Source of the DNA: Sulfurospirillum arsenophilum NBRC 109478
GTDB taxonomy: Bacteria > Campylobacterota > Campylobacteria > Campylobacterales > Sulfurospirillaceae
Reading direction: 5' to 3'
Assembly: GCF_000813345.1 (NCBI RefSeq)
Contig: NZ_BBQF01000003.1
Location: 479,742-543,741 of the forward strand
Length of the DNA: 64,000 nt
The notes beneath the pieces were generated by a model. It did no database searches, was not told the DNA's origin, and saw only the letters and a program-made list of their open reading frames with translations. The position numbers were made by a program, and so were the translations under genes. The stretch's first letter is position 1. Every line of letters begins with the position of its first letter. This document shows, in pieces, positions 52,858 to 60,055 of this stretch.

Positions 52858-54072
52858 TTAAACTTTTTGGACGACTTTGTCTTCTTTGATTGGAAAATTC
52901 ACAAGTGCTGCAATAGCTGCTAAAATCATATCGAGATACCACATCCAGTGATAATCGCCATCGTGTGCCATGAAAAGTCCACCAAGCCAAGCACCAAGAA
53001 AACCTCCTACTTGATGTGTCAGCAGTGTGAGTCCAAAGAGCGTTGCTAAATATTTTGTGCCAAAGAGTTTACCTACGAGTCCAGCCGTAGGTGGGACTGT
53101 TGCAAGCCATGTAAATCCTAGTGAAGCCGCAAAGATATAAAAGGTTAATGGTGTTTTGGGAGAGAGAAGATAAAGTGCTATCATCGCGGTACGGCTTGCA
53201 TACATAACGACTAAAATGTATTTCATACGGTAAATTGACCCAAGGTACCCTGCAAAAAGACTTCCTGCAATATTAAAAAGCCCGATAAGTGACAAAGAGA
53301 TAGCTGAAACACTTGCGGAATGACCGCATAAAGCAACTTCGCCGGGAAGGTGGGTCACTAAAAACGCGATATGAAAACCACACGTAAAAAAGCCTGCATG
53401 TAAACAAAGATAACTGGTGTTTTTCATCGCTTGGCGTACTTGCTCTGTCAGTCCTAATTCATTGGTTATTGTTTCGATCACTATTGGCTTTTCAGTCACA
53501 TGTTTTGGTTTGAGTAAAGAGGCCAGTGGAATGGTTAAAAGAGTTGATACCGCGAGTGTAAACATAGCCCAGATCCAACCAAAACTACTGATGATCGCTT
53601 GCGCAAGGGGTGCAAAAATAAATTGCCCGAAAGAGCCACCCGCGTTAATAAATCCCCCTGCAAAAGCACGTTTTTCTACAGGTAATTGCTTTGCTGTCGC
53701 ACCAATAAGAATCGAAAAACTTCCCGCCCCAGCGCCTGCAGCACTTAAAATACCCAGTGTTAAAATAAGTGTATATTCCGAGTGAACAAAGGGCGTAAGT
53801 GCAAGTCCACTAAAAAGAAGAAATGCTCCAAAAACAATCACACCATAAGAGCCTTTTTTATCGGCAATCGCTCCAAAAATAGGCTGAGCAAGACCCCAAA
53901 AAAATTGACCCACAGCAAGCGCAAAACTTATGGAAACAATGTCAAGTCCTGTTGAGAGGTTAATAGGAGCGATAAAAAGACCCAATGATTGTCGTGCACC
54001 CATCGTAATGGAAAAGATGACGGCAGAGGTAATCATAAGTACCCAAGCTGAATGCAGTGGTTTTGGTGGCAT
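52858..54072 (-). CDS. MFS transporter
   Basis: 404 residues, 12 predicted helices. Helix 1 region ITMGARQSLGLFIAPINLSTGLD and the loop ADKKGSYG resemble bacterial MFS proteins of the OFA/YbfB-like type. The gene lies 9 nt after a MarR regulator on the same strand, so the transporter is probably controlled by it. Substrate is unknown. Confidence 0.85.
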   Translation of the reverse strand: MPPKPLHSAWVLMITSAVIFSITMGARQSLGLFIAPINLSTGLDIVSISFALAVGQFFWGLAQPIFGAIADKKGSYGVIVFGAFLLFSGLALTPFVHSEYTLILTLGILSAAGAGAGSFSILIGATAKQLPVEKRAFAGGFINAGGSFGQFIFAPLAQAIISSFGWIWAMFTLAVSTLLTIPLASLLKPKHVTEKPIVIETITNELGLTEQVRQAMKNTSYLCLHAGFFTCGFHIAFLVTHLPGEVALCGHSASVSAISLSLIGLFNIAGSLFAGYLGSIYRMKYILVVMYASRTAMIALYLLSPKTPLTFYIFAASLGFTWLATVPPTAGLVGKLFGTKYLATLFGLTLLTHQVGGFLGAWLGGLFMAHDGDYHWMWYLDMILAAIAALVNFPIKEDKVVQKV

Positions 54073-54081
54073 GGTTTTTCC

Positions 54082-54519
54082 TTAACGTGTGATAGTTTCT
54101 AATTTGTGGAGTACCTGTAAAAATGTTTGGAGCTCTTCCTCGGTAATCTGTTCGGCAATAGACTTTTGGGCTTGTTCCCAATAGGGAAGGGCTGTAGTTA
54201 AAATGTCATAGCCTTTAGGGCTGAGTTGGATAATTTTTGCTTTTTCATGCTCTGGTAGGTCTATTGTTATGAATCCTTGGGCAATTAATGGTTTTAAATT
54301 GCGGAGTAACGTGGTTCGTTCAAGACGCATGACATGGGAAAAATCATTCATTTTAATAGGTGAATGGCGTTTGAGATGATTGAGTAAAGCATATTGTGCG
54401 ACATTGAGCCCAGAAGGTTTTAAAAACACATCATAAAGATGTGAGAGGGATCGTGAAGCACGTCGCATGTTTGTACAATGACAGATACTCGCTTCTTTGT
54501 AACAGCTTTCATTTTTCAT
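54082..54519 (-). CDS. MarR-family transcriptional regulator
   Basis: 145 residues. Winged helix: YALLNHLKRHSPIKMNDFSHVMRLERTTLLRNLKPLIAQGFITIDLPEHEKAKIIQLSPKG. The N-terminus is Cys-rich (SCYKEASICHC), which suggests redox or metal sensing. It is the first gene of a MarR-MFS operon and has a perfect 16-bp palindrome just upstream of its start as a probable autoregulatory operator. Confidence 0.9.
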   Translation of the reverse strand: MKNESCYKEASICHCTNMRRASRSLSHLYDVFLKPSGLNVAQYALLNHLKRHSPIKMNDFSHVMRLERTTLLRNLKPLIAQGFITIDLPEHEKAKIIQLSPKGYDILTTALPYWEQAQKSIAEQITEEELQTFLQVLHKLETITR

Positions 54520-54530
54520 GCTAGCTCCTT

Positions 54531-54546
54531 ATGTGTATATACACAT
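54531..54546. promoter_or_regulatory. Candidate MarR operator
   Basis: ATGTGTATATACACAT is a perfect 16-bp palindrome 11 nt upstream of the MarR start. Confidence 0.6.
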
Positions 54547-54713
54547 GTATCATAGCATCAACTTTATTCCTTTGTCAATAGTGCTGTAAAACTGAATAGG
54601 TATGTGATAAAACTAGACTCCTAAAACTTTTTTACATGTAAGCGCCTTAAGCCCTAACTATGGCGTTTGCACGCTCTTTTATCTTCTTCACCATTACTTA
54701 AAATTCGTAGAAA

Positions 54714-54769
54714 TAGGCAACTTTTACGGAGAATCAGTCTATCGTGTTGTACACCTCTCATTCTATAAT
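54714..54769 (+). promoter_or_regulatory. AraC-type box and promoter, site 1 (upstream of YkgJ paralogue 2)
   Basis: TAGGCA at 54714, CGGA 13 nt later (54727), a TCTAT-containing stretch, and TATAAT at 54764, 50 nt after the TAGGCA start. Confidence 0.6.
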
Positions 54770-54852
54770 TTTCTCGAAAATAAATTTGAATTTTTATAAC
54801 CCATAAAGCCAATTTTTAGTTAGTAAAGTGGCTTTTTCCTATCGATTACATC

Positions 54853-54864
54853 TTTACATGTAAA
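54853..54864. repeat. TTTACATGTAAA palindrome upstream of YkgJ paralogue 2
   Basis: Exact copy, 42 nt before the ATG; the paralogue at 49561 has a copy in a comparable place. Confidence 0.9.
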
Positions 54865-54906
54865 CACTCTCAATCTCAAATTTAATCCAATTCAAAGTGA
54901 GTTTTT

Positions 54907-55500
54907 ATGGAAAGTGTCGGAAGTTTTGTCAATATAAAACGTCATAATTTATACTTTAATGGCTGTTCGGAGTGCGAAGGTCATTGTTGCAATGGTGCCA
55001 AAGGATTTGCGGCATCACCGCTTATTTTAGAGGATTTTGAAGAGGTGTACCAAAATTTTCCTATTGTATTTAGTGTTAATGATGAGGCAGATTTGGTTGT
55101 ATATGTAATGCTTAATGATGGGAAAGGACATTGTAAATATTATAGTGACATGAAATGTAGCATTTATGAACATCGAGCACCTGCGTGTAAGCTTTATCCT
55201 GTGAGTCCTTATTTTGAACATATTTTGGTTGATACAGCGTGCCCTTCGGTCAATTTTGATACAGGCAAAGTGATTTGTAAAGACAGCAAACTCAATCAAG
55301 ATTTTTACACCCAAAGGCTTGAAAATTTTGTAGCGAAGCGGGAGGCTACTTCTGCATTTCTTGATAGCATTAAACATGAAGAGTATTTTTCGTATATAGG
55401 CGAAATTTTGGGCTTGCCACTTTTTAAATATGCCTATCCTAGTGAAAACAGATACATTCAAATGCACCAAGCATCACTTAAACATCTAAGCTTAGCGTGA
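54907..55500 (+). CDS. YkgJ-type cysteine-cluster protein, paralogue 2
   Basis: 197 residues, same layout as 49561: FNGCSECEGHCCNGAKGFAASP, CSIYEHRAPACKLYPVSPYFEHILVDTACPSV. One Cys differs: the CKYC of paralogue 1 is CKYY here. Upstream is an AraC-type box and promoter, absent from paralogue 1, so this copy has probably been recruited into the AraC regulon. Function is unknown. Confidence 0.85.
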   Translation: MESVGSFVNIKRHNLYFNGCSECEGHCCNGAKGFAASPLILEDFEEVYQNFPIVFSVNDEADLVVYVMLNDGKGHCKYYSDMKCSIYEHRAPACKLYPVSPYFEHILVDTACPSVNFDTGKVICKDSKLNQDFYTQRLENFVAKREATSAFLDSIKHEEYFSYIGEILGLPLFKYAYPSENRYIQMHQASLKHLSLA

Positions 55501-55521
55501 AATATTTATAAAATGGAGAAT

Positions 55522-55576
55522 TAGGCAAGTAGTTTGGAGGATTGTTGTAACACAATAGAAGATAATTTTATATAAT
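55522..55576 (+). promoter_or_regulatory. AraC-type box and promoter, site 2 (araC)
   Basis: TAGGCA at 55522, TGGA at 55535, TTGT at 55542 and TATAAT at 55571 (49 nt from TAGGCA). It suggests autoregulation. Confidence 0.7.
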
Positions 55577-55613
55577 GCAAGAACACTACTTTCTCGAAAC
55601 CTAAAGGATGTTT

Positions 55614-56519
55614 ATGGATAGTGCTTTGGATACCTACCGATACGCATTGATTGATTTTTTAAAGCTACGCTATGGGCTTAATGGAAGTATTCAAAGTGAT
55701 ATACCTTGTTTAAGTTTCAATATTGAAACAGCACCAACAGAGTTTAAAAGCATTATGTATGAGCCGTGTTTATGTATCATTATACAGGGTTCAAAAGCGG
55801 TTGGGTTTGGAAACCAGATGTATAAGTATGATCCTTATAAGTATCTTCTTGCTTCAACGCATATTCCTTCTGATATTAAAATATTAGAAGCCTCCAAAGA
55901 GTTACCTTATCTCTCATTAACCATTAAATTTACGCTTGAAGATATTTATGAAGTACTCAAAAACACCCATCCTGAAAAACTCAAATTTGAATATAAATCA
56001 GAAAAAGGACTCTTCTTTGATACGTTACATGTAAGGTTGTATGATCCTATTTTAAGATTGGTGAAGTTGCTTGATACGCCCAAAGAAGATATTGAATTTT
56101 TATCGCCTTTGATCATTAAAGAGATTTTGTACATATTGGTTAATGATAAAAGTGGTTATTTTATCAATAAATTTGCCATGGAAGGCACAACATCTAACAA
56201 AATTGTGAAGGCAATTACAGAGATTAAAAATAATTTCAGTGAAAAATTAAATATAAAAAAACTAGCTAAATTAACAGAGATGAGTGAGTCCTCACTTTAT
56301 CAAAACTTCAAAACGATTACCTCTCTTTCCCCGATACAGTTTCAAAAAAAGCTACGCCTTGAAGAGGCAAAACAGATGCTCAGCGTTCGAAAAATAGATA
56401 TATCCGAAGTGGCATTTTTAGTAGGGTATGAAAGCCCTTCACAATTTAGCAGAGAGTACTCCCGAATGTTTGGAGTGCCTCCAAGTGAGCATCTTAAAGC
56501 CCTGCAAGAGAGAATATAA
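55614..56519 (+). CDS. AraC-family transcriptional regulator (AraC_N / YqhC-like)
   Basis: 301 residues. The N-terminal cupin-like domain of the AraC_N type (EPCLCIIIQGSKAVGFGNQMYKYDPYKYLLAS) precedes two helix-turn-helix motifs (LNIKKLAKLTEMSESSLYQNFKTITSLSPIQFQKKLRLEEAKQML and DISEVAFLVGYESPSQFSREYSRMFGVPPSEH). E. coli YqhC, of the same architecture, responds to aldehydes. The ATG at 55614 has AAAGGA 5 nt upstream. It is the obvious candidate to bind the five boxes between 54714 and 63877. Confidence 0.9.
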   Translation: MDSALDTYRYALIDFLKLRYGLNGSIQSDIPCLSFNIETAPTEFKSIMYEPCLCIIIQGSKAVGFGNQMYKYDPYKYLLASTHIPSDIKILEASKELPYLSLTIKFTLEDIYEVLKNTHPEKLKFEYKSEKGLFFDTLHVRLYDPILRLVKLLDTPKEDIEFLSPLIIKEILYILVNDKSGYFINKFAMEGTTSNKIVKAITEIKNNFSEKLNIKKLAKLTEMSESSLYQNFKTITSLSPIQFQKKLRLEEAKQMLSVRKIDISEVAFLVGYESPSQFSREYSRMFGVPPSEHLKALQERI

Positions 56520-56533
56520 TTTTTTTGGAGAAT

Positions 56534-56588
56534 TAGGCATGTGTTATGGATGAATTGTCTAGCGATATTGTATATGTTTCTTTATAAT
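56534..56588 (+). promoter_or_regulatory. AraC-type box and promoter, site 3 (hydrolase operon)
   Basis: TAGGCA at 56534, TGGA at 56547, TTGT at 56555 and TATAAT at 56583 (49 nt). It shares GGAGAATTAGGCA with site 2. Confidence 0.7.
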
Positions 56589-56623
56589 TTTTAGACGAAA
56601 TAATTTTACATAAGGAAACAAAC

Positions 56624-57727
56624 ATGGACAACAATTCTAAACAATCAAGACGCGAATTTATGCAAAAAAGTGCTCTCGTAGGTGCTAGCTTAGCCTTGGT
56701 AAGTGGCACTAACTCTTTTGCCTCAAATACAAAAGAACCTCATACCAAAACAGTAAACGGAGTAACGATGACAACAACATGGGATAAAGTATTTCCAAAA
56801 AGTGATAAAGTCGATCATGAAAAAGTAACGTTCAAAAATCGTTACGGCATTACCTTGGCAGCAGATCTCTATTTACCCAAAAATCGTGCCAATAACTCCT
56901 TACCCGCCCTTGCCATCAGTGGACCTTATGGCGCGGTCAAAGAGCAATCCTCTGGTCTTTATGCTCAAATGATGGCAGAAAAAGGTTTTGTGGCTGTGGC
57001 GTTTGATCCATCGTATACGGGAGAGAGTGGCGGTGAACCACGCAATGTCTCATCTCCAGATATTAACACCGAAGACTTTAGCGCAGCGGTGGATTATTTA
57101 GGGATTCAACCCTTTGTCGATAAAAATCGCATTGGTATTATCGGCATTTGTGGTTTTGGTGGTATGGGCTTAAATGCAACGGCTGTGGATAAACGTGTAA
57201 AAGCCGTTGTTGTGGCAAGTATGTACGATATGTCTCGTGTTATGTCAAAAGGGTATTATGATAAGGTCACACTTGAAGAACGTACAAAAATGCTCGAAAA
57301 CTTAAACTTGCAACGCTGGGTGGATGCACAAAAGGGAAAACCTACTCCAAGTTCACGCATTTTACCTGACAAACTACAAGGCGATGAGCCTCAATTTGTG
57401 AAAGAGTATTTTGACTACTACCGAACTTCACGTGGATTTCATGCGCGTTCTCTCAATTCTTCAGGTAGTTGGAATGCTACCAATCCATTGGCCTTTATGA
57501 ATATGCCACTCATGACCTACATCAAAGAAATTTCACCACGTCCACTTCTTATCATCGCTGGAGAGAATGCACACTCACGCTACTTTAGTGAAGATGCCTA
57601 CAAAGCAGCCAATGAGCCTAAAGAGTTGATGATTATTCCAAATACGGTTCATGTGGATTTATACGATAAGGTGGAGAAAATTCCTTTCGATAAAATCGAA
57701 GCCTTTTTTAAAAATGCTTTAAAATAA
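56624..57727 (+). CDS. Tat-exported alpha/beta hydrolase with Cys nucleophile
   Basis: 367 residues. A twin-arginine signal (SRREFMQKSALVGASLALVSG) directs the folded protein to the periplasm. The alpha/beta hydrolase core starts KNRYGITLAADLYLPKN; the nucleophile elbow is GICGFGG with C176 in place of Ser, as in dienelactone hydrolases; the His is probably in TVHVDLYD near the C-terminus. It may cleave an ester or lactone. AAGGAAA precedes the ATG and an AraC-type box lies upstream. Confidence 0.85.
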   Translation: MDNNSKQSRREFMQKSALVGASLALVSGTNSFASNTKEPHTKTVNGVTMTTTWDKVFPKSDKVDHEKVTFKNRYGITLAADLYLPKNRANNSLPALAISGPYGAVKEQSSGLYAQMMAEKGFVAVAFDPSYTGESGGEPRNVSSPDINTEDFSAAVDYLGIQPFVDKNRIGIIGICGFGGMGLNATAVDKRVKAVVVASMYDMSRVMSKGYYDKVTLEERTKMLENLNLQRWVDAQKGKPTPSSRILPDKLQGDEPQFVKEYFDYYRTSRGFHARSLNSSGSWNATNPLAFMNMPLMTYIKEISPRPLLIIAGENAHSRYFSEDAYKAANEPKELMIIPNTVHVDLYDKVEKIPFDKIEAFFKNALK

Positions 57728-57728
57728 A

Positions 57729-58193
57729 ATGAAGCGGTATTGTGTCGTGAACTCTTTTCTACTACTTTTTTTCATAAGCTTTTATGCGTATGGAAATGAT
57801 GTCACATTCGATACCGCTTCTGCACACCAAAGTAGACAAATGGGCACAACTTTAAACATTACGATTGGCACCTATACTTTTAAGGCAACACTTTTGGAGA
57901 ATGAAACAACCAAAGCGTTTAAAGCGATGTTGCCTTTAACGCTTTTAATGAGTGAACTCAATGGCAATGAAAAGTATTTCCATTTTTCAAGCGATTTACC
58001 CACGCATCCATCAAAGCTTGGAACCATCCACGCAGGAGATGTGATGTTGTGGGGAAGCAATAGCTTTGTACTCTTTTATCAAACATTCTCAACATCGTAT
58101 GCTTACACGAGACTTGGACATATCGAAGATACAACATATCTCCAACAAGCCCTTGGAAAAGGTAATGTGATGGTAAGCCTTGCATTAGAGTAA
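57729..58193 (+). CDS. Cyclophilin-like fold protein, secreted
   Basis: 154 residues. Signal peptide to about residue 22 (FYAYGND), then the cyclophilin-like domain with FKAMLPLTLLMSELNGNEKYFHF, LGTIHAGDVMLWGSNSFVLFYQTFSTSYAYTRLG. Isomerase activity is not established for this family. The ATG lies 1 nt after the hydrolase stop, so it is cotranscribed with the hydrolase and exported to the same compartment. Confidence 0.82.
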   Translation: MKRYCVVNSFLLLFFISFYAYGNDVTFDTASAHQSRQMGTTLNITIGTYTFKATLLENETTKAFKAMLPLTLLMSELNGNEKYFHFSSDLPTHPSKLGTIHAGDVMLWGSNSFVLFYQTFSTSYAYTRLGHIEDTTYLQQALGKGNVMVSLALE

Positions 58194-58207
58194 CTTTTTT
58201 CTTTTTA

Positions 58208-58227
58208 CTTAGTGCTATGACACTAAG
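58208..58227. repeat. Short inverted repeat upstream of MFS gene
   Basis: CTTAGTG and CACTAAG, 6-nt loop, no T run; possible operator or weak terminator. Confidence 0.35.
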
Positions 58228-58277
58228 CCTTCTGAAATACTTTAACATACGAAACACTACACAATTAAGGTTATACA

Positions 58278-59498
58278 ATGAATAAAATAGTACAGGAACA
58301 CACAAATGATCCATCGCCTATTTGGAGCGCTGTTTGGGCAATGTCTCTATGTGCGATGGTTTTAGTTGCGTCCGAGTTTATGCCTGTCAGTCTTTTAACG
58401 CCGATAGCGTTTGATCTTCATATGAGTGAAGGAGAAGCAGGGCAATCCATCTCTATTTCTGGCTTTTTCGCCCTTATGACCAGTCTTTGGCTCTCCTCTC
58501 TTATTGGGCATCGCGATAGACGCCATGTTTTACTCTTTTTTACGGTACTCATGGGACTTTCTAGCATGGTTGTCGCTTTTGCCCCCAATGCCATGATTCT
58601 TATGGTCGGTCGTGCATTACTGGGCGTTTGTATAGGAGGCTTTTGGTCGATGTCAGCCGCAACCATTATGCGCCTTGTTCCGAAAAAATCGGTTCCTAAA
58701 GCCTTAGCCATTCTCAATGGTGGCAATGCTTTATCGACAACCATTGCCGCACCACTGGGTAGTTTTTTAGGGGGAATGATTGGCTGGCGTGGGGCGTTTT
58801 TTTGTATTGTTCCTCTCTCTTTAATCGCTTTTTTGTGGCTCTACAAAAGTGTTCCCACCTTGCCTTCCCCTCATTCATCAAAACACCGAGCCACCCTTGG
58901 TAATGTTTTAAAATTACTGATGCAATGGAGAGTTGCCTTGGGTATGGTTTCAACCATGCTCTTTTTTATGGGGCAATTTACACTTTTTACCTACCTTCGT
59001 CCTTTTCTTGAAACTACCACTGGTGTGAATGTACGTATGCTATCGTTACTGTTGTTGGCAATGGGAGTCTTTGGATTACTTGGTACGTTTGTGATAGGCA
59101 TTGTTCTCAAAACACGTCTTTTCAGCGTACTCATCATGATTCCTTTTATGATGATGGGGATCGCTGTAGCGCTCACATTCTTTGGAACTTCTTTGATTGC
59201 GATGTTTTTGCTTCTAAGTTTGTGGGGCTTTTTAGGGACGGCAGCGCCTGTTGGCTGGTGGATGTGGCTTGCTCAAACATTACCTCATGAAGCAGAAGCA
59301 GGAGGTGGTCTTATGGTGGCGATTATCCAATTGGCTATTACCTTAGGTGCGGCACTTGGAGGTCTCTTGTTTGATGCTTATGGATATGAAAGTACGTTTG
59401 TTTTTAGCGCTTTTCTTCTTTGGATGGCAACCATGATGGCAGGCGTTACAGCATTTTTTACATGTAAAACGAATGCAGATATATATTTGCATAAATAG
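58278..59498 (+). CDS. MFS transporter, NepI/PbuE-like exporter
   Basis: 406 residues, 12 helices. VLVASEFMPVSLLTPIAFDLHMSEGEAGQSI, GFWSMSAATIMRLVPKKSVPKAL and AAPLGSFLGGMIGWRGAFF align closely with E. coli NepI, a purine ribonucleoside efflux protein. Actual substrate is uncertain. It lies between the hydrolase operon and the molybdenum hydroxylase operon and may export a product of either. Confidence 0.85.
   Translation: MNKIVQEHTNDPSPIWSAVWAMSLCAMVLVASEFMPVSLLTPIAFDLHMSEGEAGQSISISGFFALMTSLWLSSLIGHRDRRHVLLFFTVLMGLSSMVVAFAPNAMILMVGRALLGVCIGGFWSMSAATIMRLVPKKSVPKALAILNGGNALSTTIAAPLGSFLGGMIGWRGAFFCIVPLSLIAFLWLYKSVPTLPSPHSSKHRATLGNVLKLLMQWRVALGMVSTMLFFMGQFTLFTYLRPFLETTTGVNVRMLSLLLLAMGVFGLLGTFVIGIVLKTRLFSVLIMIPFMMMGIAVALTFFGTSLIAMFLLLSLWGFLGTAAPVGWWMWLAQTLPHEAEAGGGLMVAIIQLAITLGAALGGLLFDAYGYESTFVFSAFLLWMATMMAGVTAFFTCKTNADIYLHK
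59457..59468. repeat. TTTACATGTAAA palindrome at end of MFS gene
   Basis: Exact copy, read Phe-Thr-Cys-Lys, the only exact coding copy not in the Leu-His-Val frame; 30 nt before the end of the gene. Confidence 0.9.
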
Positions 59499-59551
59499 GC
59501 AATAATTATGGAGCTTTGTTCTATTACAAAAGTGTGACAAAATCCTATAAT
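59496..59551 (+). promoter_or_regulatory. AraC-type box and promoter, site 4 (molybdenum hydroxylase operon)
   Basis: TAGGCA at 59496 (overlapping the MFS stop), TGGA at 59509, TTGTTCTAT from 59516, TATAAT at 59546 (50 nt). Confidence 0.7.
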
Positions 59552-59602
59552 TTCTTTTAGAATGTGGAGCACTAACACATGACTTTGACGCAAGGAACAA
59601 CA

Positions 59603-60052
59603 ATGATTCAATTTACAGTAAATGGCAAAGCCTATTCAGTAGATGTCGCGGATGATACCCCTATATTGTGGGTTTTACGTGAGCATCTCAATCTTACAGG
59701 AACAAAATTTGGCTGTGGCGTGGCGCAATGTGGCGCGTGTACTGTTCTATTGGGAAATGAAGCAATCAGGAGTTGCTCAACGCCTATTAGTGAAGCCAAT
59801 GGAAAACAGATTAGCACGATTGAAAACACCAGCGATAAAGAAGTTACTACTCTTCAAAAAGCATGGGTGGCTCACGATGTAGCCCAATGTGGTTATTGCC
59901 AACCAGGACAAATCATGAACGCGGCAGCCCTTTTGAAGAAAAACCCTCATCCAAACGAAACGGAAATCGTCGATGCTATGCGTGGAAACATTTGCCGCTG
60001 TGGGACGTATAACCGTATTAAATCTGCTATTACAACTGTAGCGAAAGGATAA
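59603..60052 (+). CDS. [2Fe-2S] subunit of molybdenum hydroxylase (IorA-like)
   Basis: 149 residues. The plant-type cluster uses C38, C43, C46 and C58; the second, all-helical cluster uses C96, C99, C131 and C133. It carries electrons between the molybdenum centre and the acceptor. The ATG at 59603 has AAGGA 6 nt upstream; an ATG at 59579 lacks one. It pairs with the large subunit 3 nt downstream. There is no FAD subunit gene, as in isoquinoline 1-oxidoreductase. Confidence 0.93.
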   Translation: MIQFTVNGKAYSVDVADDTPILWVLREHLNLTGTKFGCGVAQCGACTVLLGNEAIRSCSTPISEANGKQISTIENTSDKEVTTLQKAWVAHDVAQCGYCQPGQIMNAAALLKKNPHPNETEIVDAMRGNICRCGTYNRIKSAITTVAKG

Positions 60053-60055
60053 ACC

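Larger units (their letters stand above)
54520..54906. other. 387-bp intergenic region, MarR gene to YkgJ paralogue 2
   Basis: No gene is seen. It holds the MarR palindrome (54531-54546), a one-mismatch palindrome copy (54631-54642), an AraC-type box with TATAAT (54714-54769) and an exact palindrome copy (54853-54864). The long 5' leader between about 54776 and 54907 has no obvious riboswitch. Confidence 0.7.
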
